Below, in pieces: positions 6,219-14,181 of a stretch of 64,000 nt of DNA; positions within the stretch are counted from its first letter, which is position 1, and each line of letters opens with the position of its first letter. Origin of the DNA: Thermobifida cellulosilytica TB100. GTDB taxonomy: Bacteria; Actinomycetota; Actinomycetes; Streptosporangiales; Streptosporangiaceae. A program made the translations under genes and the position numbers. The notes below the pieces were generated by a model. That model did no database searches. It was not told the origin of the DNA and saw nothing but the letters and a program-made list of their open reading frames with translations. The stretch lies in NCBI RefSeq assembly GCF_001517975.1, contig NZ_KQ950181.1:372060-436059 (forward strand). The letters run 5' to 3'.

Positions 6219-6934
6219 ACAGTAATTACGTACTCCAACGAGCCGACGCCCTGGTGGAGCGGGTGGGCAAGCTCGTCGCCGAGGAGCCGGCGGCACGGGC
6301 CGCACTGCGGCGCGGCGTGGGGCTGACGCCCGACGACCCGCGCATGCTGGCCGCCCACCGTGTGGTCGCGCCCTACGTTCCTGTCACCCGAAGCGACGAG
6401 GACCGCCGCGGTTCTGGGACCGAGCAGGAGGCCCAAGCCGTGGAACGCGCTTTCTACGCAGTGGCGGCGATCATGGCCGCCCAGCCCAGAAGCGCCCGGG
6501 ACCAGGACGCGAAGACCGCCGAGGAGGAGCAGGACGGCGCGGCAGCCGCCGAGACACCTCCCGTTGAGCAGAGCGGTGGCGAGAGCACGAACAGGAAATC
6601 GCGGCAGCGCCCCAACCTGGGAGTCTCCCTCGCTGAAGCAGTCTTCAGGCGAGGACTCAACGCAGACACCACCGAGCAGCGCCTGCACCTGCTGGCCCGC
6701 CAGAACCTCGACGGCGTCCACCGCCACCTGCCGCGCCTGATACTGCAGCTGCGCGGTGACGACGTCCACGTCGACTGGGGCGTTCTCGCCCGCGACCTGG
6801 CCCGTTGGGGACGCACCCCCCGACAGGTCGCCAAGGAGTGGGTGCAGAGCTACCACCGCACCCTGGAGACCCTGCGCCGCGAAGCTGAACGAGCCAAGAA
6901 GGACAGCACCACCGAGGAGACCGAAGCCGCATGA
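6215..6934 (+). CDS. cse2: Cse2 (CasB), Cascade small subunit
   Basis: A 239-residue protein starting at ATG 6215, which overlaps the cas8e stop. Two Cse2 copies line the belly of Cascade and stabilise the crRNA and displaced strand. The family's helical pattern is visible: an N-terminal part (PAARAALRRGVGL) and a C-terminal part (NLGVSLAEAVFRRGL, RLHLLARQNLDGVHRHLPRL, VDWGVLARDLARWG). The two are joined by an insert rich in Glu, Ala and Ser at residues 90-130, longer than in the E. coli protein (about 160 residues). It overlaps cas7e by 4 bp. Confidence 0.92.
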   Translation: MNSNYVLQRADALVERVGKLVAEEPAARAALRRGVGLTPDDPRMLAAHRVVAPYVPVTRSDEDRRGSGTEQEAQAVERAFYAVAAIMAAQPRSARDQDAKTAEEEQDGAAAAETPPVEQSGGESTNRKSRQRPNLGVSLAEAVFRRGLNADTTEQRLHLLARQNLDGVHRHLPRLILQLRGDDVHVDWGVLARDLARWGRTPRQVAKEWVQSYHRTLETLRREAERAKKDSTTEETEAA

Positions 6935-8049
6935 CCTACCTGGACATCCACGCCATCCAGACCCTGCCCTACTCCAACATCAACCGTGACGACCTGGGCT
7001 CCCCCAAGACGGTCGTGTACGGCGGCAGGGAGCGCACCCGCGTGTCCAGTCAGAGTTGGAAACGCGCGGTCCGCCACGAAGTGGAGACCCGCCTCGGCGA
7101 CAAGGCGGTCCGCACTCGCCGCATCATCAGCAAGATCGCTGAACGGCTTCAGGAACGCGGCTGGGAGGACGACCTCGCCGAGGCCGGGGCACGCCAGGTC
7201 GTACTGTCGGTCGGCAAGGGCGGAATCAAGCTGGAGAAGGAGAAGGACGGCGAGCCGCCGGCCACCTCCGTCCTGTTCTACCTGCCGCTTCCCGCGATCG
7301 ACGAACTGGCCGCCATCGCCGACGAACACCGGGAGGCCGTCGCCAAGGAGGCAGCCAAGAAGACCCCCAAGGGGGTGCTCCCCGCCGACCGCATCACCGA
7401 GGTCCTCAAGGGGCGCAACGTCTCGGTCAACCTGTTCGGCCGGATGCTCGCCGAACTTCCCTCCACCGAGGTGGACGGCGCGGTGCAGTTCGCCCATGCT
7501 TTCACCGTGCACGGCACAAGCGTGGAGGTCGACTTCTTCACCGCCGTGGACGACGTGCCCAAGGACAACGACCGCGGCAGTGGCCACATGAACGCCGGAC
7601 AGTTCAGCGCCGGAACGTTCTACCGCTACGCCAACGTCAACCTCGGCCGACTGGTGGAGAACACGGGTGACGCCGACGCGGCCCGCACCGCTGTCGCCGA
7701 GTTCCTGCGCGCCTTCGTGAGCACCGTGCCGTCGGGCAAGCAGAACGCAACCGCAGCCATGACCCTGCCCGATCTGGTGCACGTCGCTGTGCGATCCGAC
7801 CGGCCCGTCTCGTTCGCACCCGCGTTCGAGACCGCGCTGTACGGCAGCGACGGCTACACCGTTCGTGCCTGCCAGACACTCAACGACTACGCGGAGCGGC
7901 TCCGCGAGGTGTGGCCCGACGACGCGGTCCGCGGCTACGCGACGGTGGAGACCAAGAGCGACTTCACTGCGCTGGGTGAACGGCACGGCTCCTACCCGGC
8001 GCTCATCGAGGCGATGGTCGCGGCGGCCTTCGACGAGGACCAGGCGTGA
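6931..8049 (+). CDS. cas7e: Cas7e (Cse4/CasC), Cascade backbone subunit
   Basis: A 372-residue RAMP protein. Six copies polymerise along the crRNA to form the Cascade backbone. Typical family stretches are YLDIHAIQTLPYSNINRDD at the N-terminus, GRERTRVSSQSWKRAVR (residues 31-47), the NLFGRMLAELP and VDGAVQFAHAFTVH region, and GAGTFYRYANVNLGRL-like AGTFYRYANVNL. ATG 6931 overlaps the cse2 stop, and the end overlaps cas5e by 4 bp. No irregularity seen. Confidence 0.96.
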   Translation: MTYLDIHAIQTLPYSNINRDDLGSPKTVVYGGRERTRVSSQSWKRAVRHEVETRLGDKAVRTRRIISKIAERLQERGWEDDLAEAGARQVVLSVGKGGIKLEKEKDGEPPATSVLFYLPLPAIDELAAIADEHREAVAKEAAKKTPKGVLPADRITEVLKGRNVSVNLFGRMLAELPSTEVDGAVQFAHAFTVHGTSVEVDFFTAVDDVPKDNDRGSGHMNAGQFSAGTFYRYANVNLGRLVENTGDADAARTAVAEFLRAFVSTVPSGKQNATAAMTLPDLVHVAVRSDRPVSFAPAFETALYGSDGYTVRACQTLNDYAERLREVWPDDAVRGYATVETKSDFTALGERHGSYPALIEAMVAAAFDEDQA

Positions 8050-8810
8050 GCGGATTCCTGATGCGTCTGGCCGGGCCCATGCAGAGCTGGGGGGAGCACA
8101 GCGCTTTCGGGGAGCGCGACACCCTGCCCTATCCGAGCCGCTCCGGCCTGGTCGGCATGTTCGCCGCAGCCCAGGGGGTGCGCCGTGGCGACCCCTTGGA
8201 CCGCTACGCGGAGTTGGAGCTCACCGTCCGAGTCGACCGGACCGGGGTACGGCTCAGCGACTTCCACACGATCGGCGGTGGTCTGCCCAGGGAACGTACC
8301 GTGCCCACCGCTGAGGGCAAACGCCGTCCGGAAGGGCAGACGACCATCGTCACCCACCGTTCCTACCTGGCCGACGCCGTATTCACCGTCGCCGTCTCCG
8401 GCCCCGGCGCGGACGAGATCGCCGATGCGCTGGCCGCGCCGCACTGGCAGCTCTACCTGGGAAGGCGCGCGTTCGTGCCCGATCCGCTGCTGGTGCTGCG
8501 CAGTCGCGTCGCCGACCCGGTACGGGAACTGGTGGAGGCGGTCCCGCTGCCTCACCGCAGGGTGGGGGAGGAAACGGCGACCGTGGTCGTGGACATGATC
8601 CACGAACGCGGCGAGCACACAGCCGCGCGCAGTACCGCCGTGCTCAGCGACGTGCCTCTTTCCTTCGAGAGCAGGAGCCGCCGTTACGCCCTGAGGCAGA
8701 TCAGCGTGGTGCCCACCGAGGTCCCCGCAGCCCTGGTAGCCGGCCCCGGTAGGGACTACCAGGAAAAACTCTTCGCATATGTCAGACGGTACGCCGGGGA
8801 GGCGGCATGA
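8046..8810 (+). CDS. cas5e: Cas5e (CasD), crRNA 5'-handle binding subunit
   Basis: A 254-residue RAMP protein that caps the 5' handle of the crRNA in Cascade. The N-terminus FLMRLAGPMQSWGEHSAFG, followed by TLPYPSRSGLVGMFAAA, is the family hallmark, and VLSDVPLSFESRSRRYALRQ belongs to the C-terminal part. The start is GTG 8046, inside the TGA overlap with cas7e. Translationally coupled on both sides. Confidence 0.95.
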   Translation: MSGFLMRLAGPMQSWGEHSAFGERDTLPYPSRSGLVGMFAAAQGVRRGDPLDRYAELELTVRVDRTGVRLSDFHTIGGGLPRERTVPTAEGKRRPEGQTTIVTHRSYLADAVFTVAVSGPGADEIADALAAPHWQLYLGRRAFVPDPLLVLRSRVADPVRELVEAVPLPHRRVGEETATVVVDMIHERGEHTAARSTAVLSDVPLSFESRSRRYALRQISVVPTEVPAALVAGPGRDYQEKLFAYVRRYAGEAA

Positions 8811-9493
8811 CGTGGCTGACGAAGATCGTCCCTGACCTGCGGAACCACCAGACACGGGCCGATTTCCGCACGGCCGGGGATCTGCACCGCAAACTGGTCC
8901 GCCTCTCCTCCGATCTCGGCGAGGAACGGGTCGCCAACCCCAGCCAGCAGTCGGGCCTGCTGTTCCGGGTCGAGGAGACTCGGGCCGGTCTGCACCTGCT
9001 GGTGCAGAGCCGCTCCCCGCTGCGGCTCGACCGGATCGGCCCGGGATACTACGACGTCCAGACCCGCGACCTCGACCCCTTCCTGGCGCGGCTGGAGAAG
9101 GGAAACTACGTCCGGTACCGGATCGTGGCCAGCCCCACCAAACGGCTCGGCAAGTCCGAGAAGAACACCCAGCGTCTCGAATTGACGGAGGCGCCACCGA
9201 AGCCCAAGGAGTACACTCGGGCGCTTCGCGGTGCGGAGGCCGACGAGTGGTGGCGCTCTCGCGCTGCTGCCAACGGGCTGGAACTACGCAGCGCCTACTC
9301 GCAGGCCCTCGACGACGTTCGCGATCCCGGTACCACTTACCGCAGCCGCAAGATCTGGTACCCGGCCGTGCGGTTCGAGGGAGACGCCGTCATCTCTGAC
9401 GCCGACGCGGTACGTGTCGCCGTGCTCAAGGGCATCGGGCGCGGCAAATCCTACGGTTGCGGGCTGCTCAGCCTTGCCTTGGTCGAGGGATGA
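8807..9493 (+). CDS. cas6e: Cas6e (CasE), pre-crRNA endoribonuclease
   Basis: A 228-residue RAMP endonuclease that cleaves pre-crRNA at the 3' base of each repeat hairpin and stays bound to it. A candidate catalytic His is His27 (AGDLHRKLVRL), at the place of His26 of the E. coli enzyme. The C-terminal glycine-rich loop GIGRGKSYGCGLLSLA is characteristic. ATG 8807 overlaps the cas5e stop. The array repeats carry the stable palindromic stem that this enzyme type needs. Confidence 0.94.
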   Translation: MTWLTKIVPDLRNHQTRADFRTAGDLHRKLVRLSSDLGEERVANPSQQSGLLFRVEETRAGLHLLVQSRSPLRLDRIGPGYYDVQTRDLDPFLARLEKGNYVRYRIVASPTKRLGKSEKNTQRLELTEAPPKPKEYTRALRGAEADEWWRSRAAANGLELRSAYSQALDDVRDPGTTYRSRKIWYPAVRFEGDAVISDADAVRVAVLKGIGRGKSYGCGLLSLALVEG

Positions 9494-9494
9494 G

Positions 9495-10499
9495 ATGAAC
9501 GTCGACAGCGCTCGTAAGGCGTTGGCCCGTCCGACACTCGCGATGCTGCCGCGAGTGTCGGACGGCCTTTCCTTCCTGTTCGTGGACATCTGCCGAGTGG
9601 TGCAGACCGACACCGGGGTGTGCGCGGAGATCGAAACCGACGCCGGCGGCATCCACCGCGTCCCCATTCCCACCGCGTCACTGGCGTGCGTCCTGCTGGG
9701 GCCGGGAACCTCGATCACCAGCCCGGCCATGGCAACCTTCATGCGCCACAACACCACGGTCGTGACCTGCGGCGCGGGCGGCATTCTCAACTACGGGAGC
9801 TTTCCCGCGCCCAACCGCACCACGAAGTGGATCGACCGGCAGGCCCGCGCCTACTCCGACGACAACCGCCGTCTGGAGATCGCCACCCGGATGTACGAGA
9901 TGCGGTTCGGCGAGGAAGCGCCTCCCGGTGTGTCCATCGAGAGGCTGCGACAACTCGAAGGGGCACGCATGAAGGCTCTGTACCGGAGCCTGGCGGCCAA
10001 GAACCGGGTGAAGCCGTTCAAACGCAACTATGATCCCCACGACTGGGACAACCAGGACCCCGTCAACAAGGCCTTGTCGGCAGGCAACGCCGCCCTGTAC
10101 GGAGTGGTGCACTCGGTGCTGGCTCACCTGGGATGCCATCCCGCGCTTGGGTTTGTCCACTCGGGCAAGCAGGACGCCTTCGTCTACGACATCGCCGACC
10201 TCTACAAAGCGAAGACCACTGTTCCTCTCGCTTTCTCCCTGAGCCGGGCGGACAATCCGGAACGGGAGGCGCGCTTCCGGCTCCGCCAGGATCTGAAGCT
10301 GTTCCGCCTGATTCCGCAGATTGTCCAGGACGTGCAGACTCTCCTCTCCCTGGACTCCCCCGACGAGGTTCACGCTGAAGAAGAACCGCAGAGGTCAGGA
10401 GGTCCTTGGAAGGTCGTCGACCTATGGGATCCGCTGGCAGGAGCCGTCGCCGGAGGGGTGAACTACGCGGAACACACTGTCGATGACGGGGAGCCCTGA
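9495..10499 (+). CDS. cas1: Cas1 spacer-acquisition integrase (type I-E)
   Basis: A 334-residue integrase that, with Cas2, inserts new spacers at the leader end of the array. ATG 9495 follows the cas6e stop by one base; longer upstream readings would overlap cas6e. The metal-binding residues can be aligned with E. coli Cas1: Glu155 (LEGARM), His222 (GFVHSGKQDAF) and Asp232/Asp235 (VYDIAD). NKALSAGNAALYG is also typical. The C-terminus has the extra tail usual for actinobacterial I-E Cas1. Adaptation should therefore be functional. Confidence 0.96.
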   Translation: MNVDSARKALARPTLAMLPRVSDGLSFLFVDICRVVQTDTGVCAEIETDAGGIHRVPIPTASLACVLLGPGTSITSPAMATFMRHNTTVVTCGAGGILNYGSFPAPNRTTKWIDRQARAYSDDNRRLEIATRMYEMRFGEEAPPGVSIERLRQLEGARMKALYRSLAAKNRVKPFKRNYDPHDWDNQDPVNKALSAGNAALYGVVHSVLAHLGCHPALGFVHSGKQDAFVYDIADLYKAKTTVPLAFSLSRADNPEREARFRLRQDLKLFRLIPQIVQDVQTLLSLDSPDEVHAEEEPQRSGGPWKVVDLWDPLAGAVAGGVNYAEHTVDDGEP

Positions 10500-10828
10500 T
10501 GACCCGGCTCGTGATGATCGCAACGACGGCCGTTCCCGACCACGTACGGGGCGCACTGTCGCGGTGGATGCTCGAACCGGTTGCTGGCGTGTACGTGGGC
10601 ACGATGAGTGCCCGAGTCAGGGACGAATTGTGGTCTGCGGTGAGTGCCTCGGTAGGGGAGGGAGCCGCCGTGTGCGTCCACCCCGACGACAACGAGCAGG
10701 GATTCACCGTACACACGGCGGGAGAACGTCGCCGCACAGTCGTCGATTTCGACGGGCTCCAACTGATTCAGATGTCAGCACTGGAACAAGTCGAACAAGG
10801 GATGCCTCCCATTCCGGAAGGATGGTAA
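10499..10828 (+). CDS. cas2: Cas2 (type I-E, CasF-like)
   Basis: A 109-residue structural partner of Cas1 in spacer integration. The I-E version is recognised by MTRLVMIATTAVPDHVRG, followed by LSRWMLEPVAGVYVG and VRDELWSAV, with QGFTVHTAGERRR later. Its ATG shares one base with the cas1 stop. Last gene of the operon; the first CRISPR repeat follows only 39 bp later. Confidence 0.95.
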   Translation: MTRLVMIATTAVPDHVRGALSRWMLEPVAGVYVGTMSARVRDELWSAVSASVGEGAAVCVHPDDNEQGFTVHTAGERRRTVVDFDGLQLIQMSALEQVEQGMPPIPEGW

Positions 10829-10867
10829 CGCCAAGATAACGCCCTGCAAATTGGCAGGTCGTCAACT
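10829..10867 (+). promoter_or_regulatory. Very short leader between cas2 and array 1
   Basis: Only 39 bp separate the cas2 stop from repeat 1. It contains CTGCAAATTGGCAG, a small imperfect palindrome, and is locally less GC-rich than its surroundings. If the leader elements needed for Cas1-Cas2 and transcription are longer, they must lie within the 3' end of cas2. Confidence 0.5.
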
Positions 10868-11262
10868 GTGAGCCCCACGCACGTGGGGATGAACCGCCCC
10901 ACCTGACCCACAAAACCGAGTAGAACAGGTGAGCCCCACGCACGTGGGGATGAACCGCGCGGGTCGCGCGCCCGCCAGGCGATTCCGGAGTGAGCCCCAC
11001 GCACGTGGGGATGAACCGCCACTGCCTGGTCGTCGCGGTCCACCGCCTCGGTGAGCCCCACGCACGTGGGGATGAACCGGCACTCGCCGCCGCGCTCGGC
11101 GTTCCGCAGTCGTGAGCCCCACGCACGTGGGGATGAACCGGAGCCCTCCGTGACGAACCCCGCCCCGTACTGGTGAGCCCCACGCACGTGGGGATGAACC
11201 GAAGGTTCCCCCCCTGAACTGGGGGAAGCAGCCGTGAGCCCCACGCACGTGGGGATGAACCG
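10868..11262 (+). CRISPR. CRISPR array 1, seven perfect repeats
   Basis: Seven identical 29-bp repeats (first half GTGAGCCCCACGC, second half ACGTGGGGATGAACCG) start at 10868, 10929, 10990, 11051, 11112, 11173 and 11234, with six 32-bp spacers: an exact 61-bp period. Even the last repeat is perfect, which suggests a young array or recent loss of its distal end. Orientation (leader left, repeats ending in ATGAACCG) agrees with cas1-cas2 immediately upstream. Spacer 6 contains a 7-bp inverted repeat (TTCCCCC and GGGGGAA). No spacer matches anything else I noticed in the window. Confidence 0.99.
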
Positions 11263-11343
11263 ATTCAGACACGGCAGACGAATTCATGCCGCACACAAAA
11301 AAGACACCTGGCCTGCGATAAGCACAAAATGCCACGTCTCTCG

Positions 11344-11371
11344 GGGGCGGCCGTAGGATTTTGGCCGCCCC
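11344..11371. terminator. Hairpin between array 1 and the XRE pseudogene
   Basis: GGGGCGGCC (11344-11352) and GGCCGCCCC (11363-11371) form a perfect 9-bp stem with the loop GTAGGATTTT. It may end the array transcript or act as an operator for the gene starting at 11400. Confidence 0.45.
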
Positions 11372-11399
11372 ACACCCCTGGCATAGAGGAGAGTGACAG

Positions 11400-12175
11400 G
11401 TGGCCGTCAGTCCCGCTCTGCGCCGCCGCCGAATAGCCCGGACTCTCCTGCACCTCCGTGAATCCCGGGGACTCACCGCCCGCCAGGCCGCCGCTGAGGC
11501 GAAGAGACGCGCACCCGCCCTGTCCTGGTCGGAGTCGAAGGTCACCCGGCTGGAGACCTGCCGGGTTCGGCGTCCCCGCGCCGTGGACGTGGCCGCCCTC
11601 CTCGACGTGTACGACGTCACCGACCCCGCCACGCGCGCCGCCTACCTGCGTTACGCCCGCGAAGCCGCGCAGACCGGGTGGTGGGACGGCTACCGTGACG
11701 TGCTCGGCGATGCGGCTCTTCACGCTGATCTGGAGACCGGGGCGTCCCGTATCCGCGTGTTCGGGTTGGCTGCCCTCCCCGAGGTGGTGCAGACCGACGG
11801 TTATGCGCGGCTGCTGGTGGACGCCACTCTCGACGTTGATGAGGAAACGGCGGAGCGTCACGTCGAGGCGAGGATGCTGCGCAAACAGATCCTGGCCCGT
11901 CCGGATGCGCCCCGCCTCACCGTGGTCATCGACGAGTCGGCGCTGCGTAAGATCCCCGAACCGGTCCGCGACGAGCAGCTCCGCTACCTCGTGCAGGTGC
12001 AGCGTCCCGGGGTGCGTGTGCACGTCCTGCCGGACCGGGTCGGCCTGCACCCCGCGGTGTCTTGGTCGAGGACCCCGACGAGGTCGAGCACTACAGCCGT
12101 CTCCACGACGCCCTGCAGGGGCGCGCGCTGCCCCTGGGGGAAACGCGCGCCCTGCTGCTCAGCCAGACCCGCTAG
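11400..12175 (+). pseudogene. XRE/DUF5753 regulator with internal deletion and frameshift
   Basis: GTG 11400 with GAGGAG upstream opens an XRE-family helix-turn-helix gene: RRRIARTLLHLRESRGL, then SWSESKVTRLETCRVR, and a DUF5753 domain with LPEVVQTDGYARLLV and RVHVLPDRVGLHPAV. After HPAV (about 12057) the frame is lost. The expected end of the family (LVEDPDEVEHYSRLHDAL, then LGETRALLLSQTR and TAG 12173-12175) continues in another frame, and the usual 15-25 residues between these parts are missing. The reading frame that runs on to 12740 is antisense to the next gene. Best explained as a deletion with frameshift; no DUF397 gene follows. Confidence 0.75.
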
Positions 12176-12707
12176 TCCAGCCTGGGGGCCACGCGAACCA
12201 CGGCTGTTTCGGGGCGCTGCGGTCCGCCCACCGTTCCCGGCGGTCGCGGCGCTCCAGCAGGACCGCGCACTCGGAGAACGCCTCCGACAGGCGCCGCAGC
12301 AGGTCAATGCTGGTGGGACCGTGCTCGGACGGGCGCAGCACCAGACTGCGCATCCCGAAATGGAGCACGATGATGTCGGGGTTGGGCACGTGGATGTGGA
12401 CCTCCCCCGGCCAGCTGAGCGCTTCCACCACGGACTCGTCGAGATCGACGGTGTCGTCGTAGATGTAGGGCCACCCTCCCCTCGGTGCACTGTGGTCTGG
12501 CGGTTCCGGGTTGTCCCGGTCCCAACCGCGCAGCCTGATGAACTCCTCCAGACGAGACGTCCGGTAGACGAATCTTCCGTCGGGTCGCAGTTCGTGGGGG
12601 ATGTAGGGCCGCCACTTCTGGAGCTGGTGAACGGTAATCCCCAGCATCCCCGCGGCTTTGCGGGCGCTGATGACGTCGTCATCGGTGGTCGTCTGCTCCG
12701 TCTCCAT
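12159..12707 (-). CDS. MerR/excisionase-type DNA-binding protein
   Basis: A 182-residue protein. Residues 12-60 look like a MerR/AlpA-type winged helix: ISARKAAGMLGITVHQLQKW, then a wing ending in RFVYRTSRLEEFIRLRG. The remainder (hydrophobic strands VHIHVPNPDIIVLHFG and SIDLLRRLSEAF) is unassigned. Such proteins occur as excisionase-like or plasmid regulators, fitting the mobile-element setting, but no integrase is nearby. Its 3' end overlaps the native end of the XRE pseudogene by 17 bp (convergent). Confidence 0.6.
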   Translation of the reverse strand: METEQTTTDDDVISARKAAGMLGITVHQLQKWRPYIPHELRPDGRFVYRTSRLEEFIRLRGWDRDNPEPPDHSAPRGGWPYIYDDTVDLDESVVEALSWPGEVHIHVPNPDIIVLHFGMRSLVLRPSEHGPTSIDLLRRLSEAFSECAVLLERRDRRERWADRSAPKQPWFAWPPGWTSGSG

Positions 12708-12803
12708 GAGGGGGAGCGTAACCCGCGCGACCAGAGTTAACCGCAGTTAACTGCACACGTATGCGCTTAGGGGCGCTGGTCTGAGGTTATCTAGGGTCGC
12801 GCC

Positions 12804-13085
12804 ATGGAATGGACTGTCCCGAGTGACCGTTACGGCCCCGACACCGACATCGACGCGGAGGCCGCAGACCCGGTGTGGGTGCAGCTCGCGTCGATCCTCG
12901 CGGCGCGGATCGTGGCTGGCCGCTACCAGCGGGGCCGGGTGATTCCGTCGGAGAACCAGGTGATCGGGGAGTTCGGGGTGGCCCGCTCCACGGTCCGTAA
13001 GGCCGTGAAGCTCCTCGTGGAGGAGGGCCTGGTGCGCACGGTGCACGGTCGCGGCTCCTACGTCAGAGAGGACCTGGACGTGTGA
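12804..13085 (+). CDS. GntR-family winged-helix regulator without effector domain
   Basis: A 93-residue protein consisting almost only of a GntR helix-turn-helix: WVQLASILAARIVAGRY, IPSENQVIGEFGVARSTVRK and LLVEEGLVRTVHGRGSYV. Short GntR proteins like this control transfer genes in Streptomyces-type plasmids and integrative elements (KorSA-like), which suits the traB-like cluster downstream. ATG 12804. Its 3' end overlaps the convergent gene at 13063 by 23 bp. Confidence 0.85.
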   Translation: MEWTVPSDRYGPDTDIDAEAADPVWVQLASILAARIVAGRYQRGRVIPSENQVIGEFGVARSTVRKAVKLLVEEGLVRTVHGRGSYVREDLDV

Positions 13086-13293
13086 ACCCGGGCGGCAGGC
13101 CGTGGTCGGGGACGTGGACCCACTGCCCGTTCACCAGTCGGTAGACGCCGGTGCGTCCGTCCGGGGTGGCGAACCGGATCACGGAGCACCCCGGGAAGCC
13201 GGCCTTCCGTACCAGCCGGTCCAGTTCGGCGCGGCCGAGTACGGCCCCGTCCAGCGGGCCGCCCCGCAGCACGATCTTGTCGCCCACGGTCAC
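13063..13293 (-). CDS. Small GGPLDG-type protein (76 aa), paralog of 1207-1410
   Basis: A 76-residue protein of unknown function. LRGGPLDGAVLGRAELDRLV (residues 8-27) and TGVYRLVNGQWVHVP (from residue 48) align with the protein at 1207-1410. The start is GTG 13293, which overlaps the TGA of the ATPase gene by 4 bp, so the two are translationally coupled. The fact that both ATPase operons end with this protein argues for a functional link with the ATPase. Confidence 0.72.
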   Translation of the reverse strand: MTVGDKIVLRGGPLDGAVLGRAELDRLVRKAGFPGCSVIRFATPDGRTGVYRLVNGQWVHVPDHGLPPGFTRPGPL

Positions 13294-13766
13294 TCCCTGC
13301 GCCGGGACAGTTCGAACCAGACGCTGGTGCGGCCGTCAGCGTGCCGTGCCGTCCCCCACTGGGTGGCGGTGGTGTGCACGAACCACAGCCCGAAGCCGCC
13401 CTCGCTGTCGGTGTCCGGCAGCCGCGGGACGGGGAACCGCAGCTCCCCGTCGGGTTGGCCGTCGTCGATGACGCGGACCTGTACCCGGTCGGACAGGGTC
13501 ACCAGGGTCACGGTGACCTCGCCCCCGGACAGGCCGGAGGCGGTGTGGCGGATCGCGTTGTTGAACAGTTCGCTGGCCAGCAGTTCGATGTTCTCGCGGA
13601 GGCCGGCCGGGAGGGCGGCGGTGAGCACCGCCAGGCGGCTGCGCATCTCGGTGGCCTGCTCGGGCCGGCCGGGGAGGGTTACCGAGCGGCCGTCCACGGT
13701 CGTGTCGAGCACCACGGGGGCACGGTCGGCCGGGTCGGTGGTGCGGCGGGGCAGGAGCACGGTCAC
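13290..13766 (-). CDS. ATP-binding anti-sigma-factor-like protein (HATPase_c), second copy
   Basis: A 158-residue GHKL ATPase of RsbW type. The N box is IELLASELFNNAIRHT, followed by VQVRVIDDGQPDGEL (G1 box, DxGxPD-like) and SEGGFGLWFVHTTATQWG (lid). GTG 13766 is chosen because it forms a GTGA overlap with the preceding 60-residue gene. It resembles the ATPase at 1775-2233 in length, start context and neighbours but not closely in sequence, so the two loci look like old paralogs or independent acquisitions. Confidence 0.82.
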   Translation of the reverse strand: MTVLLPRRTTDPADRAPVVLDTTVDGRSVTLPGRPEQATEMRSRLAVLTAALPAGLRENIELLASELFNNAIRHTASGLSGGEVTVTLVTLSDRVQVRVIDDGQPDGELRFPVPRLPDTDSEGGFGLWFVHTTATQWGTARHADGRTSVWFELSRRRE

Positions 13767-13945
13767 CGGGCCACCCCCGCGGGCAGTGCGGCCAGGTGGG
13801 CCGGGGCGGCCTGGGGCAGGCGCCGGTGGGTGATGCCCCAGCGCAGCAGGAAGGCCAGCTCGGCGTCGAGCCGCCGCTCGGGAGGCAGGTGCTGGATGGC
13901 CCGCCAGGCCACCCATTCGGTGCAGTTGCGCGGGCAGAGGGTCAC
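13763..13945 (-). CDS. Hypothetical small protein (60 aa) in ATPase operon
   Basis: A 60-residue protein from GTG 13945 with GGAGGAG eight bases upstream. It begins TLCPRNCTEWVAWRAIQHLP and contains LDAELAFLLRWGITHRRLPQA, suggesting a compact helical fold with a CxxxC pair near the N-terminus. Start and stop both form 4-bp GTGA overlaps with the flanking genes. Family unknown. A shorter frame with the same end motif (GVAR) precedes the other ATPase gene. Confidence 0.55.
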   Translation of the reverse strand: MTLCPRNCTEWVAWRAIQHLPPERRLDAELAFLLRWGITHRRLPQAAPAHLAALPAGVAR

Positions 13946-14058
13946 TGGGAGTTCTCCTCCCCCGCGTCCTGGGCGCCGTGGTCTGAGGGCGGTTCGGGGG
14001 GCTCGTCCGGCCAGGGGCCGTGCAGCAGGTCTCGTTCCTCTTGGCGATCTCGTCTCAT
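13942..14058 (-). CDS. 38-aa acidic leader protein of ATPase operon
   Basis: ATG 14058 with an excellent ribosome binding site (GGAGGTGG four bases upstream) opens a 38-codon frame: a charged start (MRRDRQEERDLLHG), a proline stretch and an acidic end (DAGEENSQ). Its TGA overlaps the GTG of the next gene. It is too short for routine annotation, but the initiation signal and the coupled architecture support it as the first gene of a four-gene operon (38, 60, 158 and 76 residues). Confidence 0.55.
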   Translation of the reverse strand: MRRDRQEERDLLHGPWPDEPPEPPSDHGAQDAGEENSQ

Positions 14059-14181
14059 GTGTCCACCTCCAGTAGGTGGACGCTACACACCGCTCATCAG
14101 GGGTGACAGTAACAGAGTGCACCCGTTCGAGGCAGGTGCGCTCCTGGTGTGTATGCGGCGTACCAACCCGCAGGTCAGAGG

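Noticed and set aside
10704-11632. Frames with repeated VHPHVRGAH or GSSPRAWGS units across the arrays
   Set aside because: These are translations of CRISPR repeats, as also at 20894-21614, not repeat proteins.
11400-12740. A 446-residue XRE protein
   Set aside because: After residue 219 the frame is not family-like and runs antisense into the next gene; the true end is in another frame at 12175.
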